From: Gracilaria gracilis
Lineage: Eukaryota > Rhodophyta > Florideophyceae > Gracilariales > Gracilariaceae
Length of the DNA: 64,000 nt
Direction: 5' to 3'
Assembly (NCBI GenBank): GCA_030374805.1
Contig: JARGSG010000227.1
Location: 496,001 to 560,000, forward strand
The translations under genes were made by a program, and so were the position numbers. Position 1 is the first letter of the stretch, and every line of letters begins with the position of its first letter. Below the pieces are notes generated by a model. That model had not been told where the DNA came from. It worked only from the letters and a program-made list of their open reading frames with translations, and did not search any database. Positions 12,325 through 23,232 of this stretch are shown here, piece after piece.

Positions 12325-13000
12325 ATACCTGAAATGGTAGCGACGGTTCGTTGTCTACAATTCCGTTTGCCATCATGGTCAAATGGCGTTCCAATACCCG
12401 CGGGTGGTTTTGTAAGGTTAGCAGACCTGGTCGGTCGCATGTTACTTTCACCACCACCTGGTGCATTGGGGGTATTTTGACGGCTTTGGCTAATCGTACC
12501 TTATTGGATACTGTTTCCGATGGGCTCTCCCTCTGGTCCAGGTGACGTCCGATTATGGCAACCCTCGGACCTTGATAGAAGACAACTGCCCTTGCGCGTG
12601 GCAGTATTGCCTCCACATGGTTGTCAATAAAGGTTGTTCGAAGGATACAATCAGTGGCTAATTGATTGATGACGATGAACCGTACTCTAGCCTTTAGGTG
12701 CCCAACGTTCACCATTAAATCGAGAATACCATGTACAGAAAGGGGGCGGTTATTTGCATCGACCAGTGAGTTCCGGAGGGAGCACGGGGGTATGTTGTCT
12801 AGGAGGCTTTGTGGGAGTAACTTCGCGTTAACCAAATTTGGTCCGGCACCCGTATCAAGGACTGATACGCATGGGGCAAATTGGTTATTACTGAACCCAA
12901 GGGTGATGTTTACCTTGTAGTTGTCGTGCTTTAAGAAGCATATCGTCTCCGTTTGGTTTTTGTCGTTATCCGGATCGGCAACCCTTTGGTAATCATCCAT
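12179..13000 (-). CDS. Retroviral-type aspartic protease region of gypsy element 1
   Basis: 273 codons in a frame different from gag and pol. The active-site motif VLDTGAGPNLVNAKLL (Asp-Thr-Gly) is intact near residue 50, and hydrophobic strand-like segments follow (VRFIVINQLATDCILRTTF). The protein would cut the Gag-Pol polyprotein. Its 3' end overlaps the pol frame. The reading frame most likely passes to pol at a G7 run (12186-12192 on this strand), since NEDTAAKEGG is followed in the other frame by DNEPNENQQE. It is probably not a separate gene but the middle of a Gag-Pol polyprotein. Confidence 0.75.
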   Translation of the reverse strand: MDDYQRVADPDNDKNQTETICFLKHDNYKVNITLGFSNNQFAPCVSVLDTGAGPNLVNAKLLPQSLLDNIPPCSLRNSLVDANNRPLSVHGILDLMVNVGHLKARVRFIVINQLATDCILRTTFIDNHVEAILPRARAVVFYQGPRVAIIGRHLDQRESPSETVSNKVRLAKAVKIPPMHQVVVKVTCDRPGLLTLQNHPRVLERHLTMMANGIVDNEPSLPFQVYVSNFSKHTVRIPKHTVIGLALRAPGSIFLINPSGPNEDTAAKEGGRQ

Positions 13001-13068
13001 ACGAAAACCAGTTGGAACTGACTGGCCTTCCGAAGGAGGCCGGTCGGCAGCGGCCTGTGTGCCGACCT

Positions 13069-15325
13069 TTAGGCGTTTTCCTCCTGTTGGGAGGGGCCAG
13101 CTCCCTGTTGAAGAGCTTGGTCCTTGACCTCAGAGGCGGAGACCAAATTGACCGTTTGGGCTCCTTTGGGGTCGGGGGCGGGTGTTTCCTGTCGGTTTCC
13201 CCGGCGTTACATGGTCGGCCCGAAAACGTCCGGGTGGTTGCTATGCCTCGCTTGAAGTAAGGCGGCACGTGCTGCCGGTGCCACATTAGGGCACACCGTA
13301 GCCAGATGGTGGCGCGAAAGGCACAACCAGCAGAGGGAGATTCCTGTGGCGGGATCTCGGATTGCCATGGACAGCGAGCGTTGGCCGGGCGGTGGTCAAA
13401 GAACCGTGGATGGCATGCCAAGGGCCGTGCGGTACGTACTCTGTTGGCTTTGGGGCGTATACCGAGGTACTGTCAACACGTGCTCAACGGCGATCGGTTC
13501 TGACGTCATCGTCGGCGGACCACTCGGCGTCGACGGGACTGTGGTTGACCAGCTGGACTGTGTCGAGACCCCATTGTGGTAGCCCGTTCCCACCATGTTA
13601 ATCCCCGTACCTGCCGTCATTGCTCCCTGTGCCCTCTTCTCTGAGGAGTAGTGAACCTCCAATACCTTTCGGCGTGCCTTGCCTCTCGTCCTTAACGGCT
13701 TAGGTGTCGAGGCCGAGGGTCTCTTTCCAGCTCGGAGTGTATCCCCTAAAGCTTGTGCATATCGAGCGAGTCCGTTGTATTCCACTTTCCGGTTGGTTGC
13801 CAGGTAGTTCCTCACTTGGGCTTATATTGACTGGTCAACGTTATCGGCCAGCATTGAATTCAGTCTGGTAGTGGTGAATACATTACCGCATCTGGAGGCC
13901 ATTGCGAACAATGACTTCGCCAATTCCCTCTCGGTTTGTCCGGACCTCTGACGGTAGTTGAGAACTTCCCCGTACGCTTCTTGGATGACCTCATCAGTTG
14001 CATATGTCTCCAATAGGTAATTCACCACCTGTGGGTAGGAAATTAACATTTCCGTCTGGTCTTCGTCCACCGCCATAGTACTTCCTTGCATCCTGCTGTG
14101 CAGCAGTGTAGCCGCTTGTACTTTGAGGTAGAACTGAAAGAGCCATATGGATGCGCCCTCCGAAAACCCATTCTGGTCACATGCGATCTTAAACCTCAGC
14201 AGGAAGTCTATGATCGCGATAGGGTCGTCCCCGCTGAAGGTCTTATCTCCCATTTGGAAACTAAGCCGCTTATGCTGCTTAGTTATTTTCTGAGCCACTG
14301 AACTAGTGTACTCAGAGCTTCTGTTCACTAACCTATAGGTTCTATAGTCAACCGCTTTGGTGAACAGATTATTGAGCGGTTGCATCACCTGCAGGTCATT
14401 GTCCGTATCCGTATCGGTTTCTGAGTCCGACTTTTCATACCGTTTGGCTTTCCCTTTTCGGGACTTCTTGGCCTTTCGGTTGTTGTTCTTCCTTTTCCTT
14501 CTACCTCGACGGCCATCGTCATGCGACGAGTCCGAATCAGTGTCGGAGCTCGAACAGTCCGGGTCAGACCCATCATCCTTCTTCTTCCTCCTATTTGTCT
14601 TCTTCTTACCTTTTGGTCTTCGTCGCGTCTCATCCTCCGCGTCAGACGAATCACCACCACCAAGACTCCTCTTCCTGTCGTCCTGTATGGCTCTACTCGT
14701 TGGTTCCGGGAGGTATATAATCCTCGGGCCCTCACCCCTGTGAGGGTCTGCCCTTTCCGGGGGGGTCAATTAGCTTCTCACCAATCGGTCTAAAAGGAAG
14801 ATTGGGGTGCACCGTCTTCGTCGCTGTATAAACCTGAAGGTTTCCCGTACCGATTGGTGTTTTAACCGGCGTGGCTGAGATGTCCTGTAGTTGCACCACT
14901 CGGTGCTCCTTCAGTGACTTTTGCACCATTTGGTCTATGTATTCCCGAGCGTCCTGCTCGATGAAAAGCAACACCAATGCGGGCATCCTGTCGGATAGTT
15001 CCACTGTCGCTCTGTCTGAAACCATACGGGTGATCGCCTCCAGGTCCAGACGTGGAACTACTATCGTAGGTTTCTCTTCATTTAATACCACGAGGTCAGT
15101 ATCGGCGCTAGCCTCCGACGGTACCGGAGGCTGATATAGTACCGATTGGTTCGCCGGGGGAGCGGCCTCTGCAGCCGTCGGCTCCCCGTCATCGGCGTGG
15201 ATCATGGTGGAATTATGACGTAATAATTCCTCGGGGTTATCCAGGATGGGCCTAGCGTATGAGGTGGGGCCCACGCCTGATCCTAGGCTAGATGATCCTC
15301 TGGTTCGAACAGGGTTCGTCGACAT
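13069..15325 (-). pseudogene. gag: gag of gypsy element 1
   Basis: The first part starts at 15325 (MSTNPVRTRG) and reads to a C7 run at about 14755-14763, where the frame moves to the second part (14769 to 13822 and on). The second part has a strongly charged linker rich in Asp/Ser and Lys/Arg, then a helical capsid-like region (DPIAIIDFLLRFKIACDQNG). It has in-frame stops at about 13822 and 13396, and another between the zinc knuckle and the 3' end. A CCHC zinc knuckle, CWLCLSRHHLATVC, lies at 13291-13332 with exact Cx2Cx4Hx4C spacing. The frame ends with TAA at 13069-13071. Gag would package the element RNA. The frame change at the C7 run could be a mutation, an assembly error or programmed frameshifting. 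Confidence 0.7.
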
Positions 15326-15981
15326 ATCTAATTGGTCAATTGATGATTAACTAAATCGTTTTCAAGTGATACTCAAACTCCGATCGGTATTCTAATTCCA
15401 CTTCCCTCCTTTCAGAACTTCTTTTCGGGCCAATTGGTGATTCCACAATTTCTAGGTCGGGAGACCAAAATGTGGTACAACAGCAGGAGCTGTGTCCAAT
15501 TGGGTAGTTCGTGTGGACGCGTGAGCTCGACCTAGAAGGCAGGATAAAGTATACCGAGGGGTGTGTGGCAGCAACTACCACTGGGGGCGCGAGATAGCAG
15601 CTGGCTAGACCGTAACCGTTAGGTAGATCCGGTGGACGCCGCGCAGCGTGCTAGTAAATCCTGAATAGTCCTAGCGAAACCACGAGGTTGACTGTAGAAA
15701 CCAGGTGGATGTAGACTTCGCCAGAAAGTGCTTAAATTCACAATATAGTGGGGGAGGGAGCGCCACGATCACCTTAAGGGTGAGCGGGGCTCGACCTCCA
15801 GTGTGGCACCCACGTGAGTCACGTTGAGGTGCCATCTGGCTAATGCACCTCAGAGAATACCTACTCTATCTGCTACTGTAGTTTTTATCCTATCGGTCTA
15901 TCCACCTATTCCATTAAAGGTCGGACACCCACGTGGCAACTCCGCTCACTGTACCACATTACGCAGACACGAAAGGACGAC
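15326..15981. other. Possible 5' LTR and leader of gypsy element 1
   Basis: No gene. By position upstream of gag this should hold the primer-binding site and LTR. A block beginning TGTGGTACAG on the minus strand (near 15957) could be an LTR start, but with no second LTR in the window this cannot be tested by eye. Confidence 0.3.
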
Positions 15982-16653
15982 GTGATTAGCGCATTCCGCC
16001 GTCGATTAAGCGCAACACCGAGGAAAGTTCCTCTTCTGACATCCATTCATTTCGTTTCCTACTTCTTGGATATTCGAAGCATGAATGATGACATGGCTGC
16101 TCACAATGCGTCTATGCTCAAGCATATTCGAGGCTTCCTCGCATCCGACGTCTTTCCAAGGAAAGAGAAGCTCCCTAGCTCTGGAGGGGAGGACGCCGCA
16201 GTTCACAAATTGTTCAAGGAGTTGTCCTTCGTACGCTTGTCCTGGAGGTCGCAGGCGGACAATCCTGGAGAGCGAGACGTCTTAATGGCATACAGGAGTA
16301 TTCCAGTAGTATACTGGATGGATTACAAGGAAAGCCCATGTTTAAAGGAATTTGCACAACGCGTTTTGTCAGTCAGCCCCTCCTAGTCTTCTGTAGAACG
16401 GAGTTTTAGCCTCCAGGGACGGATACGGACTCCGACCAGGAACCGATTGCACCCGATGAAGGTCGAGAAGATGATTTTCTGTCCCTTTAATCGAGCCCTA
16501 TCCTCACGCAAGAAATGCGCTCGGAACAAAACATCCATATCGCACGCTACCAGTACTGCATTACAATCAGGGGCAGCACCGACAGAAGAAACGTCCGGCA
16601 ATTTTTTGCCCTACTTCGATATGGACGGTATTATAGAAATAGAACCGAATTAA
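15982..16653 (+). pseudogene. hAT transposase C-terminal remnant
   Basis: One frame broken only by TAG at 16384-16386. Before the stop it reads VYWMDYKESPCLKEFAQRVL, and just after it SSVERSFSLQGRIRTPTRNR followed by LHPMKVEKMIFCPFN. This is the hAT C-terminal dimerisation region, in which a Trp and a Leu-rich helix precede a Ser-x-x-x-Glu-Arg-x-Phe-Ser block and an Arg-Asn-Arg-Leu motif. The N-terminal BED finger and catalytic region are absent. The stop sits inside the conserved block, so the copy is dead. Confidence 0.75.
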
Positions 16654-16782
16654 GAAAACGAAGATGCCAGCAAAGAAGGGGACTTACTAGGTTGGGAAGA
16701 CGTAGCGGAAGAGAGCGAGGGACTCCCGGACGCAGGAGAAATTCGTAATCTTTTTCAATAGACCAATCTGACGGCGACGGAC

Positions 16783-17292
16783 TTAATGCTTTGGATTGCT
16801 TTCAATCTCAACTCTATCTAATAGCTGGTGCAGTTGCTCGTAGACATCGCGCGCTCGTTTCATCGTTCTAGTCTGTAAAAGATGTTCGTGACACCAGTGA
16901 TTTGAAAAGCCCGAATCACGCCATTGAGCATAGCATCGCAACAAGCACATGTGATCACCGCCTCCGCCTCTTGCAAACGCCGCATGGGCACTTTCTGCCA
17001 TCACCGTCTTCTGCTTGGGTCGATAGAAAACAGCGTTGTTCACACTAAGCATGGAACAGATTATGGTCACTTCCTCGGAACACTTGTACTTCTCATTTGC
17101 AAGTAAAGCCTTTGCAATCATGGGTTCAAGAAGGAGCTCTGCCATTCTCCTTCCCAGTTTGGTTAACTTTCCTTTGTCATTCAGGGCAACCAATGCTGCT
17201 TTGGCCAACCACACACAGCGGTCTCCGTTTCTGTTCCTGTGCTCAACCGAGTTCGGACTTTGCATATATCGAGGCCATCCACACGGCTCCAC
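16783..17292 (-). pseudogene. DHX16/PRP2-like spliceosomal DEAH helicase, C-terminal fragment
   Basis: PRP2/DHX16 is an RNA-dependent ATPase that activates the spliceosome. This frame covers only the helicase-associated region: ALVALNDKGKLTKLGRRMAE, then LANEKYKCSEEVTIICSMLS, VNNAVFYRPKQK, and RARDVYEQLHQLLDRVEIE. These match the PRP2/DHX16 group better than PRP22 or PRP43, by the EKYKCSEE and YRPK wording. The RecA-like motor domains are missing. Homology starts near 17235; the first 20 residues of the frame look unrelated. It is head to head, about 60 bp away, with the DUF1350 copy. Confidence 0.75.
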
Positions 17293-17294
17293 CC

Positions 17295-18338
17295 ATGTCT
17301 ACGCTGCTGCATATGCCACCTCGCCCCACAGCAGCAGCCGCTGCCGGGGACAGGAGCGAGGGCCAAGTATCCCCCTCTGACCACACGAGCACATCTCCCC
17401 CACCCCCAGAAAACCCCAGTCCAGAATGGCAGTTTCGTCCTGGTATAGACCTTCTTCTACCTGATGATCCGGAAGTCATTTTGTCCTTCAATGGAGGATT
17501 TGCTGCCGGACTTGCACCGCGCACAACCTATGCTGCCTTTCTTCGTCGTCTTTCATAGGTGCTCAACGCCGCAATTGTTGCCTACAGACAGTCTTCCCCC
17601 AGTGCGGACCACCTTGATCTCGCTCACAAGGCAGCAGGTGCTACGGGCGTGACTGCAACTGAAATTCGCCGCATTTCTGGGCGTCAGCTTCCGCTCGTTG
17701 GCATTGGACACTCGCTCGGCGCAAAGTGTCTGCTGCTGGCAGGATGCCAACCAGAAGCCCGAAAAGCATGTCCACATTCCGCCAGCATCTTCATTAGTTT
17801 TGAGAACTCTATGCGTGACTCACCGCTTCCATGGCGCCCATCCGACTCGAAGGCTGCCGCAGACGCGTTGTCTAACGTATCAGAGTTTCTTTCTAGTCTT
17901 AACGTGTCCCAATTCGGTATGCATGACGCAGAGAAAACGGTGAAGAACGTCGTTGGCACCGTGTCTGCACTGGGCGCATCCCTCAGCACTGTGTTTCGTC
18001 CGACGCCGGAGGAAACTATCGCTCTTGCCGGTCCTCGATACCCAACATTGTCAAACCTTGTTCTTTCATTCGATGACGACTCCCTTGATCATTAAGAAGA
18101 GCTAGAAAATGTGCTGCGAGCGAGATCAGGACCTAAATCAGTGGTGAGGCGTACCTTGCTGGCAACGGATCTTACACCCATGACCCCAGATATTGGAGCA
18201 GACTTCAGAGCTACAGGATTTTCACCGGTTGACGACGGAGTTCAAAAAGCCACTTCCCGAGTTGCAAAAGAACTGGACCAAACTGTTGCTGTCATTGCGG
18301 CGTTCGTGAAACTTCAGTCACTGATTGAGAACCAATGA
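17295..18338 (+). pseudogene. DUF1350-family alpha/beta-hydrolase-like gene, two in-frame stops
   Basis: DUF1350 proteins are hydrolase-like proteins of cyanobacteria and plastid-bearing eukaryotes with no settled function. Start ATG 17295 gives a Pro/Ser-rich leader that could be a transit peptide. The frame then has ILSFNGGFAAGLAPRTTYAA, TAG at 17556-17558, the nucleophile-elbow-like GIGHSLGAKCLLLAG, ISFENSMRDSPLPW, a VFRPTPEETIAL block, and NLVLSFDDDSLDH. After TAA at 18093-18095 about 80 more codons continue in frame to TGA at 18338. No indel occurs in about 347 codons. The gene hints at a photosynthetic host. The two stops are not placed at plausible splice sites. Confidence 0.65.
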
Positions 18339-18560
18339 GACGAAAAGCATGTGCAAAAGCATGCATACGATAACAAGAGCAAGTGGTTAAGCTCACGTTG
18401 GTTTTCTCATTTCCTGCCCCTTTTGAGTTACCTTTCGCTGCGATGCACATTGAGCAAACCAACCTTGTAGTAACATACTTCTTATTCTCACATCTTTTAG
18501 CTTCTCCTATAGGTGTACATATTTGTGCTCTTTAAACAAAAAAGCTGAACAAGGCCTCAT

Positions 18561-19451
18561 TCAATCGCCTAATCTGCGCTTCCGTGAGCTGAATTCGCCA
18601 ACCCTACCGTCGCTTTCGTCTCTTTCTGTCTTCATCTTTCTTTCAATATCAATCTGTTCAGCATCTCGGCGCATTCGATGCAGCATCGTAGCTGTATCAT
18701 CCTGTACATAATTTGTTGCTCTCTTCTCCGAGTTACTTGTGAAACCAGAAGGCTGATCGAAGCGTCTACGAGGTCTTGCAGGTGCAGAACGATAGGTCGG
18801 TGGCTGGTCAAAGCGCTTCCCGCGCGGTATGAGTCAGTTGCTCACTTCAGTTTGGCTACCTCGCTCTGGCAGTCGTAGTCCGTTATCGCTCTTCTTATTT
18901 TCAAAAGCAGGAACATGACCGCCAACTGTCTCAGGTGATTCGTGTCTATGCGAAAGCGAAAGGTTTTCTGCCTCTTTGTAACTCCTCGCAAAAGTAGTCC
19001 AATGTCGCCGAGCTGTCTCGCTTGATTCTCGTCTCGGCGACAGCGATAGGTCTTCGGCCTTCTTGTAATCCTTCGCACAAGTGGACATTTGTGACTGCAC
19101 AGGTCCACGTGCTTCGCGTCTTCGTGGTTCCTCTCCTCGAACAGGTTGGCGATGCTGCTTTCTCTTCAGCTTCTCCGCGCGTTCGGAGCTTTGCAGTTTC
19201 AAGAGCTGACGTTTCTGTTTTTGTATCTTAAATAGACATCCTCAGGGATCGTGACAAGCAGAAGAGAATGCTCTTCCAGGGCACTTGCATTTGGCGTGCA
19301 AGGAAAAGCCTCGAAGATAGAGAGGGCTGTCCGTAGGAACATTGAGGCTAGATGATTTGAGGAGACGTGTGTTGCACGATCGCGAAAATGGACGAGTTGC
19401 TTGAGATGTGGACACTGTACTTTCAGTGTTCGAGTTCTCCATTTTTTTCAA
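18561..19451 (-). pseudogene. Unknown Arg/Ser/Glu-rich protein with internal repeat, two in-frame stops
   Basis: One frame of about 297 codons from 19451 (MKKMENSNTESTVSTSQATR) to TGA at 18561-18563, broken by TGA at 19242 and TGA at 18834. The middle holds two 30-residue repeats (KKAEDLSLSPRRESSETARR and KEAENLSLSHRHESPETVGG) and a third degenerate one (KSDNGLRLPERGS). The C-terminal part has a duplicated KRFDQPP / RRFDQPS motif and a charged helix (RMRRDAEQIDIERKMKTERD). The DLSxSPRR repeats recall splicing-linked low-complexity proteins such as BUD13, but I cannot assign it. It lies next to other RNA-processing gene fragments. Confidence 0.4.
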
Positions 19452-20975
19452 GCAGAAGAATCAGGTAGATTGGAAGTTGCAATAAATGCAATGTAGATCG
19501 GTTGTCCACGTCGATGGTTGAAAGTCTTCACTGGAGACTTCGAGCAAGTCGTGATTTTATACAGATTGTACAGCAGCTGCTGCACAGTTTACATCTTGGT
19601 TCGCCCCGGGGACTCCCCGGCACCAGCTGCCCGGGACTGTGAAGATTGGCTCTTGAATCAAGAGCCGATGTTCACTGAAAAAGAGCCTACTGAGCACCTA
19701 TTTTGGGCGCTCTGGCGCTCAGAGCGGCTGACGTTACGTCAGTAACGAAGCGAGGCTGAGCGCTGAGCTACGTATAGCGTCGGCGCCACTAACGAAGGCT
19801 CACTAGAGAGTTGGCATAGTTTTCTCCCCAAGAGCATAACTTCTGAGTTTAATAATTTTGCGAGAAAAGTGATGAAAACCGTTACAGAGCTCTGTGACAG
19901 ACAAAGTGTTTGCACTTTTGTCTTTCACGGTACGATGGAGGACAAAATTTTTGTGAGACGTGCGACGCTGCTGTGTAATATCAGACCAAATTGATATACG
20001 CACTGCTCCTGTGAGATAACACTGGGGTGACTGGCTGCATCGCGCGTAGGAAAAAGGGGTCCGGCTTGCTCCGTCAAAGACAAAAGAAACGATAAAGAAA
20101 AAAACTCAGCTACCGGCTTTTCGCTTTGGCTCCTCCTCCCCGGGCTTGCCTCTATGAGGCAAGCAGATCCATTTAACCCTTTCACTACCGAGATTTGTAA
20201 ACGGATTTATGCAGCGGATAAGATGATCTAATCGATTATCGTACACATCAGATTTTATTATGCAGGTCGAAAGGGCATTTCCAGGTGACGGTTTCGTTTG
20301 CTCGTGCAAGTTCTGTGCAGCATATATTTGGACGTCTTGTAGAGAGAGTTGTCATTTGCAAACGCCCAAAATTGTTCATGCCAAGGGCAAATCATTGTGG
20401 TCCTCTTGAAACATTATCATGTTCGACCACCGTTTCGACAACGACTGCTTGCCGCCACAGTGCTATTCACCACAACATATGTGATTTGGAAGCCCTGCTA
20501 CCATCACTTCTTCCGACCGCCGTCCGCATCGTCATAACCACAAACGCACACGTTCGTTCGTCAGTTCTTTGGCCCATGCTGTTGACCAATTGAGCACCGA
20601 TTTCACATGTTGAATGAAATTCTAAACGACTACAAAGAGCGATAGTACACACTTACGATCATATTGCGCTGAAAAGACGTTTTAAATTGCGATTCAGAGA
20701 CTAAGACTGTACTACATCGTATATATTCCGACAGTATCAGTAAGAAAGTGTGATATTCAAACTCATACGGAGTGTAACAACTACTTTCTTGGACGTAGGA
20801 TACACCAGAACACTCATCTTATATTGCATCAACTGTGTGCCTCCATTGTTTCTGGAAGTCAAAACATATGTCAAAAAAATCCGTAAGACACATAATGGAT
20901 GAGTCAGACAGAGCGTCACTATAAATAGAGTGCGAAAGTGGAACGCTGAATCAGAAGGAGAGAGGTCAGGATAAT
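19452..20975. other. Intergenic; TATA box at its right end
   Basis: No gene recognised. TATAAATAG at 20920-20928 is a near-perfect TATA box about 50 bp upstream of the ATG at 20976. A short GC-rich stem (GGCTCTTGAATCAAGAGCC) lies near 19648. Confidence 0.4.
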
Positions 20976-21469
20976 ATGAATCAGGGAGGGCATCCGTGTT
21001 TATCAGATGCGTTCGGTCAAAATGCAAATTGTGAACGACGTTCCAGTCATGATATGGTGACATGCAATTCGAATTCCATAAAACCCAGAGATGGAAACGA
21101 ATCTAAGCAACATCCGATGAAAAATGGGGATACTGTTCCGCAGAACAAAATTGCTTCAGAAAACTACAATAGAGATTATGTTATGACGCCTGAGGAAACA
21201 ATGTGTGAAAATGTGGAGGGACGCCATGCTACTGGCATCAGTACGGAACAGACGTTCTCCAAATCACACAGAGTGAAATAGAAGATCGTCTATCTGATAG
21301 CAATATGAATTCCAAAGTGCGGAAGCGTGCGTATAGAACATATACATATCAGAGACACGGTCATCTAGGCAAACGACGCAGAATTCAAATACCTCATTGC
21401 GTGGTAGCCGCTTTACGAGCTCAGTGGCCTGATGCATCCGACAGTTATATGGGTTTCAAAAAGAAATAG
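20976..21469 (+). pseudogene. Small protein with P2RX7-type intracellular tail, frameshifted
   Basis: The first part (20976 to about 21240) is a polar, Asn/Glu-rich frame starting MNQGGHPCLSDAFGQNANCE. After a shift near 21240 the coding sense continues in another frame to TAG at 21467-21469 with KRAYRTYTYQRHGHLGKRRR, IQIPHCVVAALRAQWPDA and SYMGFKKK. This matches the end of the P2RX7 intracellular domain: AYR-x-Y, a basic stretch, I/L-P-x-C, Arg-x-x-(F/W)-P, then Y-x-GFK. Such domains occur as stand-alone zinc-binding modules in many eukaryotes. It converges on the piggyBac transposase with only 5 bp between stops, so it may be a second gene of that transposon. Family call moderate. Confidence 0.5.
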
Positions 21470-21474
21470 GTGTA

Positions 21475-23232
21475 TTACTTTGTAAGAGGTAAACGGGCGT
21501 TGTGGAGGAAGCTAGTAGACCCAATATTCCGATTGCGACGTCGAAACCTCTTACTCTGAGATATTGCCAATTGAATGGAATTGTAGACCTCGGGACGTTT
21601 TCTCTGCAGTTGGTTCCAGTTTTCAAACAGGGAAAAGCAGTTCACATGAAATGTATGTGAACATACTGAGCATGCGTATATGGACTTTTGTTCTTTCTTA
21701 ATTGTCACCATGATCTTGAACAGATAGCATTACGATTGCTTCTTTCCAAATGTTTCGAGAAGAACGTGCATGGATTTCAAGCCCGTGTCAGCTTCTGTAT
21801 TTACAGATATCAAGTTGTTCGGCTACACCCCTCTTGAACTCGTGAACGCCACAGAAATCATGATCTACATGAAGCGATTTTAAGAGAGCGTAGCCATTTA
21901 GTATACTTGCGTCTAGCAAGAAGGTAAATTCACTCATAGGTACGCGCCGTTCTTCTCGCTTGATCGGATTAGTTGAACGCAGCTGATCAAAACGGTCCAC
22001 TTCATTCATGTATAGATTGTATGCTACGTTCACTGCAGGAACCTGGATTGTTGTTGGATGCAATGCTTCCTCTCCCATCCACCGTTGTAATGGTGCTAGA
22101 CCATGAACACAGCGAATTGAATCAGTACTAGCTTCCATAATCCGGCTCTGAGGGGTATGGCTAAGTCATTTGTGTAGAAAACTACAGTGCTACTGTCCTT
22201 GAAAACTAGGTATCCTGCATTGTTTGCCACCTTCTTTGCTCTATTCGGCGCTATTAGTTTTTCATATGCTTGGCAAGGAACCCAGGCTCCCCGTTCTTTG
22301 GGCTTTACAATTTCAATGGCTTCCTTAACGACTTCACGATTGGCTGCGTCAAGATTATTCAATCGCACTGTTCCTAATACGGTCATCTTCTTGTCCGTCA
22401 TACGCAGTAACTGCCCAGCAATCGTGTGACGCGTATAAAAGTTGTCCATGACGATCAATCTCTCTTGATGTCCATTTGATGGCGCTTGAAATTGATTTGT
22501 CAATTGCAGACACCATAAGGCAGAGGCACTTGCCTTCTTTATCATGCCTGTGTCCAATTTCCGCTCAAGTACACCGCGTAAGGAGCGAAACCATGAACAG
22601 TATGCCACAGCTGATGGCACACCAGTTTGATTTCCAGATCCATTGTCCCAGAGAGTGTGTATATTTGTATACCGCCACGCTGCGACGACATAAAATCTGA
22701 TCCCAAACTTTACTGGTTTGGACTTCATATACGATCGTGCGCCACTCCGACCTTTACATCAAACAGTGTTCTCGGCTAAGGGGGTAACACCAGTTGGAAC
22801 TACAATGGTAGTTGATTTATCCAGAAAGTGTTGCAGCATTATACGCGAGTGCCAGAGTGGGTCTACAGTGGCATTGTCGTGCTCATACTCCCAATAAAGT
22901 CGCAGAGAAGCTCTTATTTCTTGAAACCTGGTTCTGGACATTAATCTAGAGAAGTCGTTCATGCCGACGAACATTTTCCTGCTCCAATATTCTTCAATTG
23001 AATTCATTCTGGTGACAGAGGTGGCTATTTCGAAGGCAAGAAATGCTTCAAGCTCCATGGTCGACAGTCCCTTCTTGCCTTTCCTGTGAAGCACATTGTT
23101 AGTCCACGACCTAATACACTCGAAAAACGACTTATTCAAGAACAAAGACATTAGTTTCATTTCTTTCACTTCAGTGTTCAGTGCTTGATGCACTAATTTG
23201 CGCTTCAATATTTTTAGTCCCGATAGCGACAA
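21475..23232 (-). pseudogene. piggyBac-type transposase, stop plus frameshifts, first catalytic Asp lost
   Basis: The parts in order are an N-terminal helical region (23232 to 22759: RKMFVGMNDFSRLMSRTRFQ); TGA at 22759-22761; CKGRSGARSYMKSKPVKFGI; the second catalytic region VMDNFYTRHTIAGQLLRM; FYTNDLA; a frame change near 22145; then GLAPLQRWMGEEALHPTTIQ and YMNEVDRFDQLRS (third catalytic region). A frame change near 21750 leads to a C-terminal zinc-ribbon-like tail (YACSVCSHTFHVNC). In place of the usual Asp-Glu before the FxGR/CKGR motif the frame reads LAENTV, so the first Asp of the DDD triad is Ala. The copy cannot be active. A compact convergent gene abuts its 3' end. Confidence 0.8.

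Larger units (their letters stand above)
10333..15325 (-). mobile_element. Ty3/gypsy retroelement 1, truncated in integrase
   Basis: The order on the minus strand is gag with zinc knuckle, aspartic protease, reverse transcriptase, RNase H, and the first residues of the integrase region, as in Ty3/gypsy elements. The integrase core and the downstream LTR are absent: homology stops at about 10333, where RRP5 sequence begins. A 5' LTR may lie in 15330-15960 but has no second copy in the window to define it. Confidence 0.85.

Noticed and set aside
14357..14743. Plus-strand frame rich in Ser, Phe and Leu
   Set aside because: It is the complement of the charged linker of gag, which has the supporting context.
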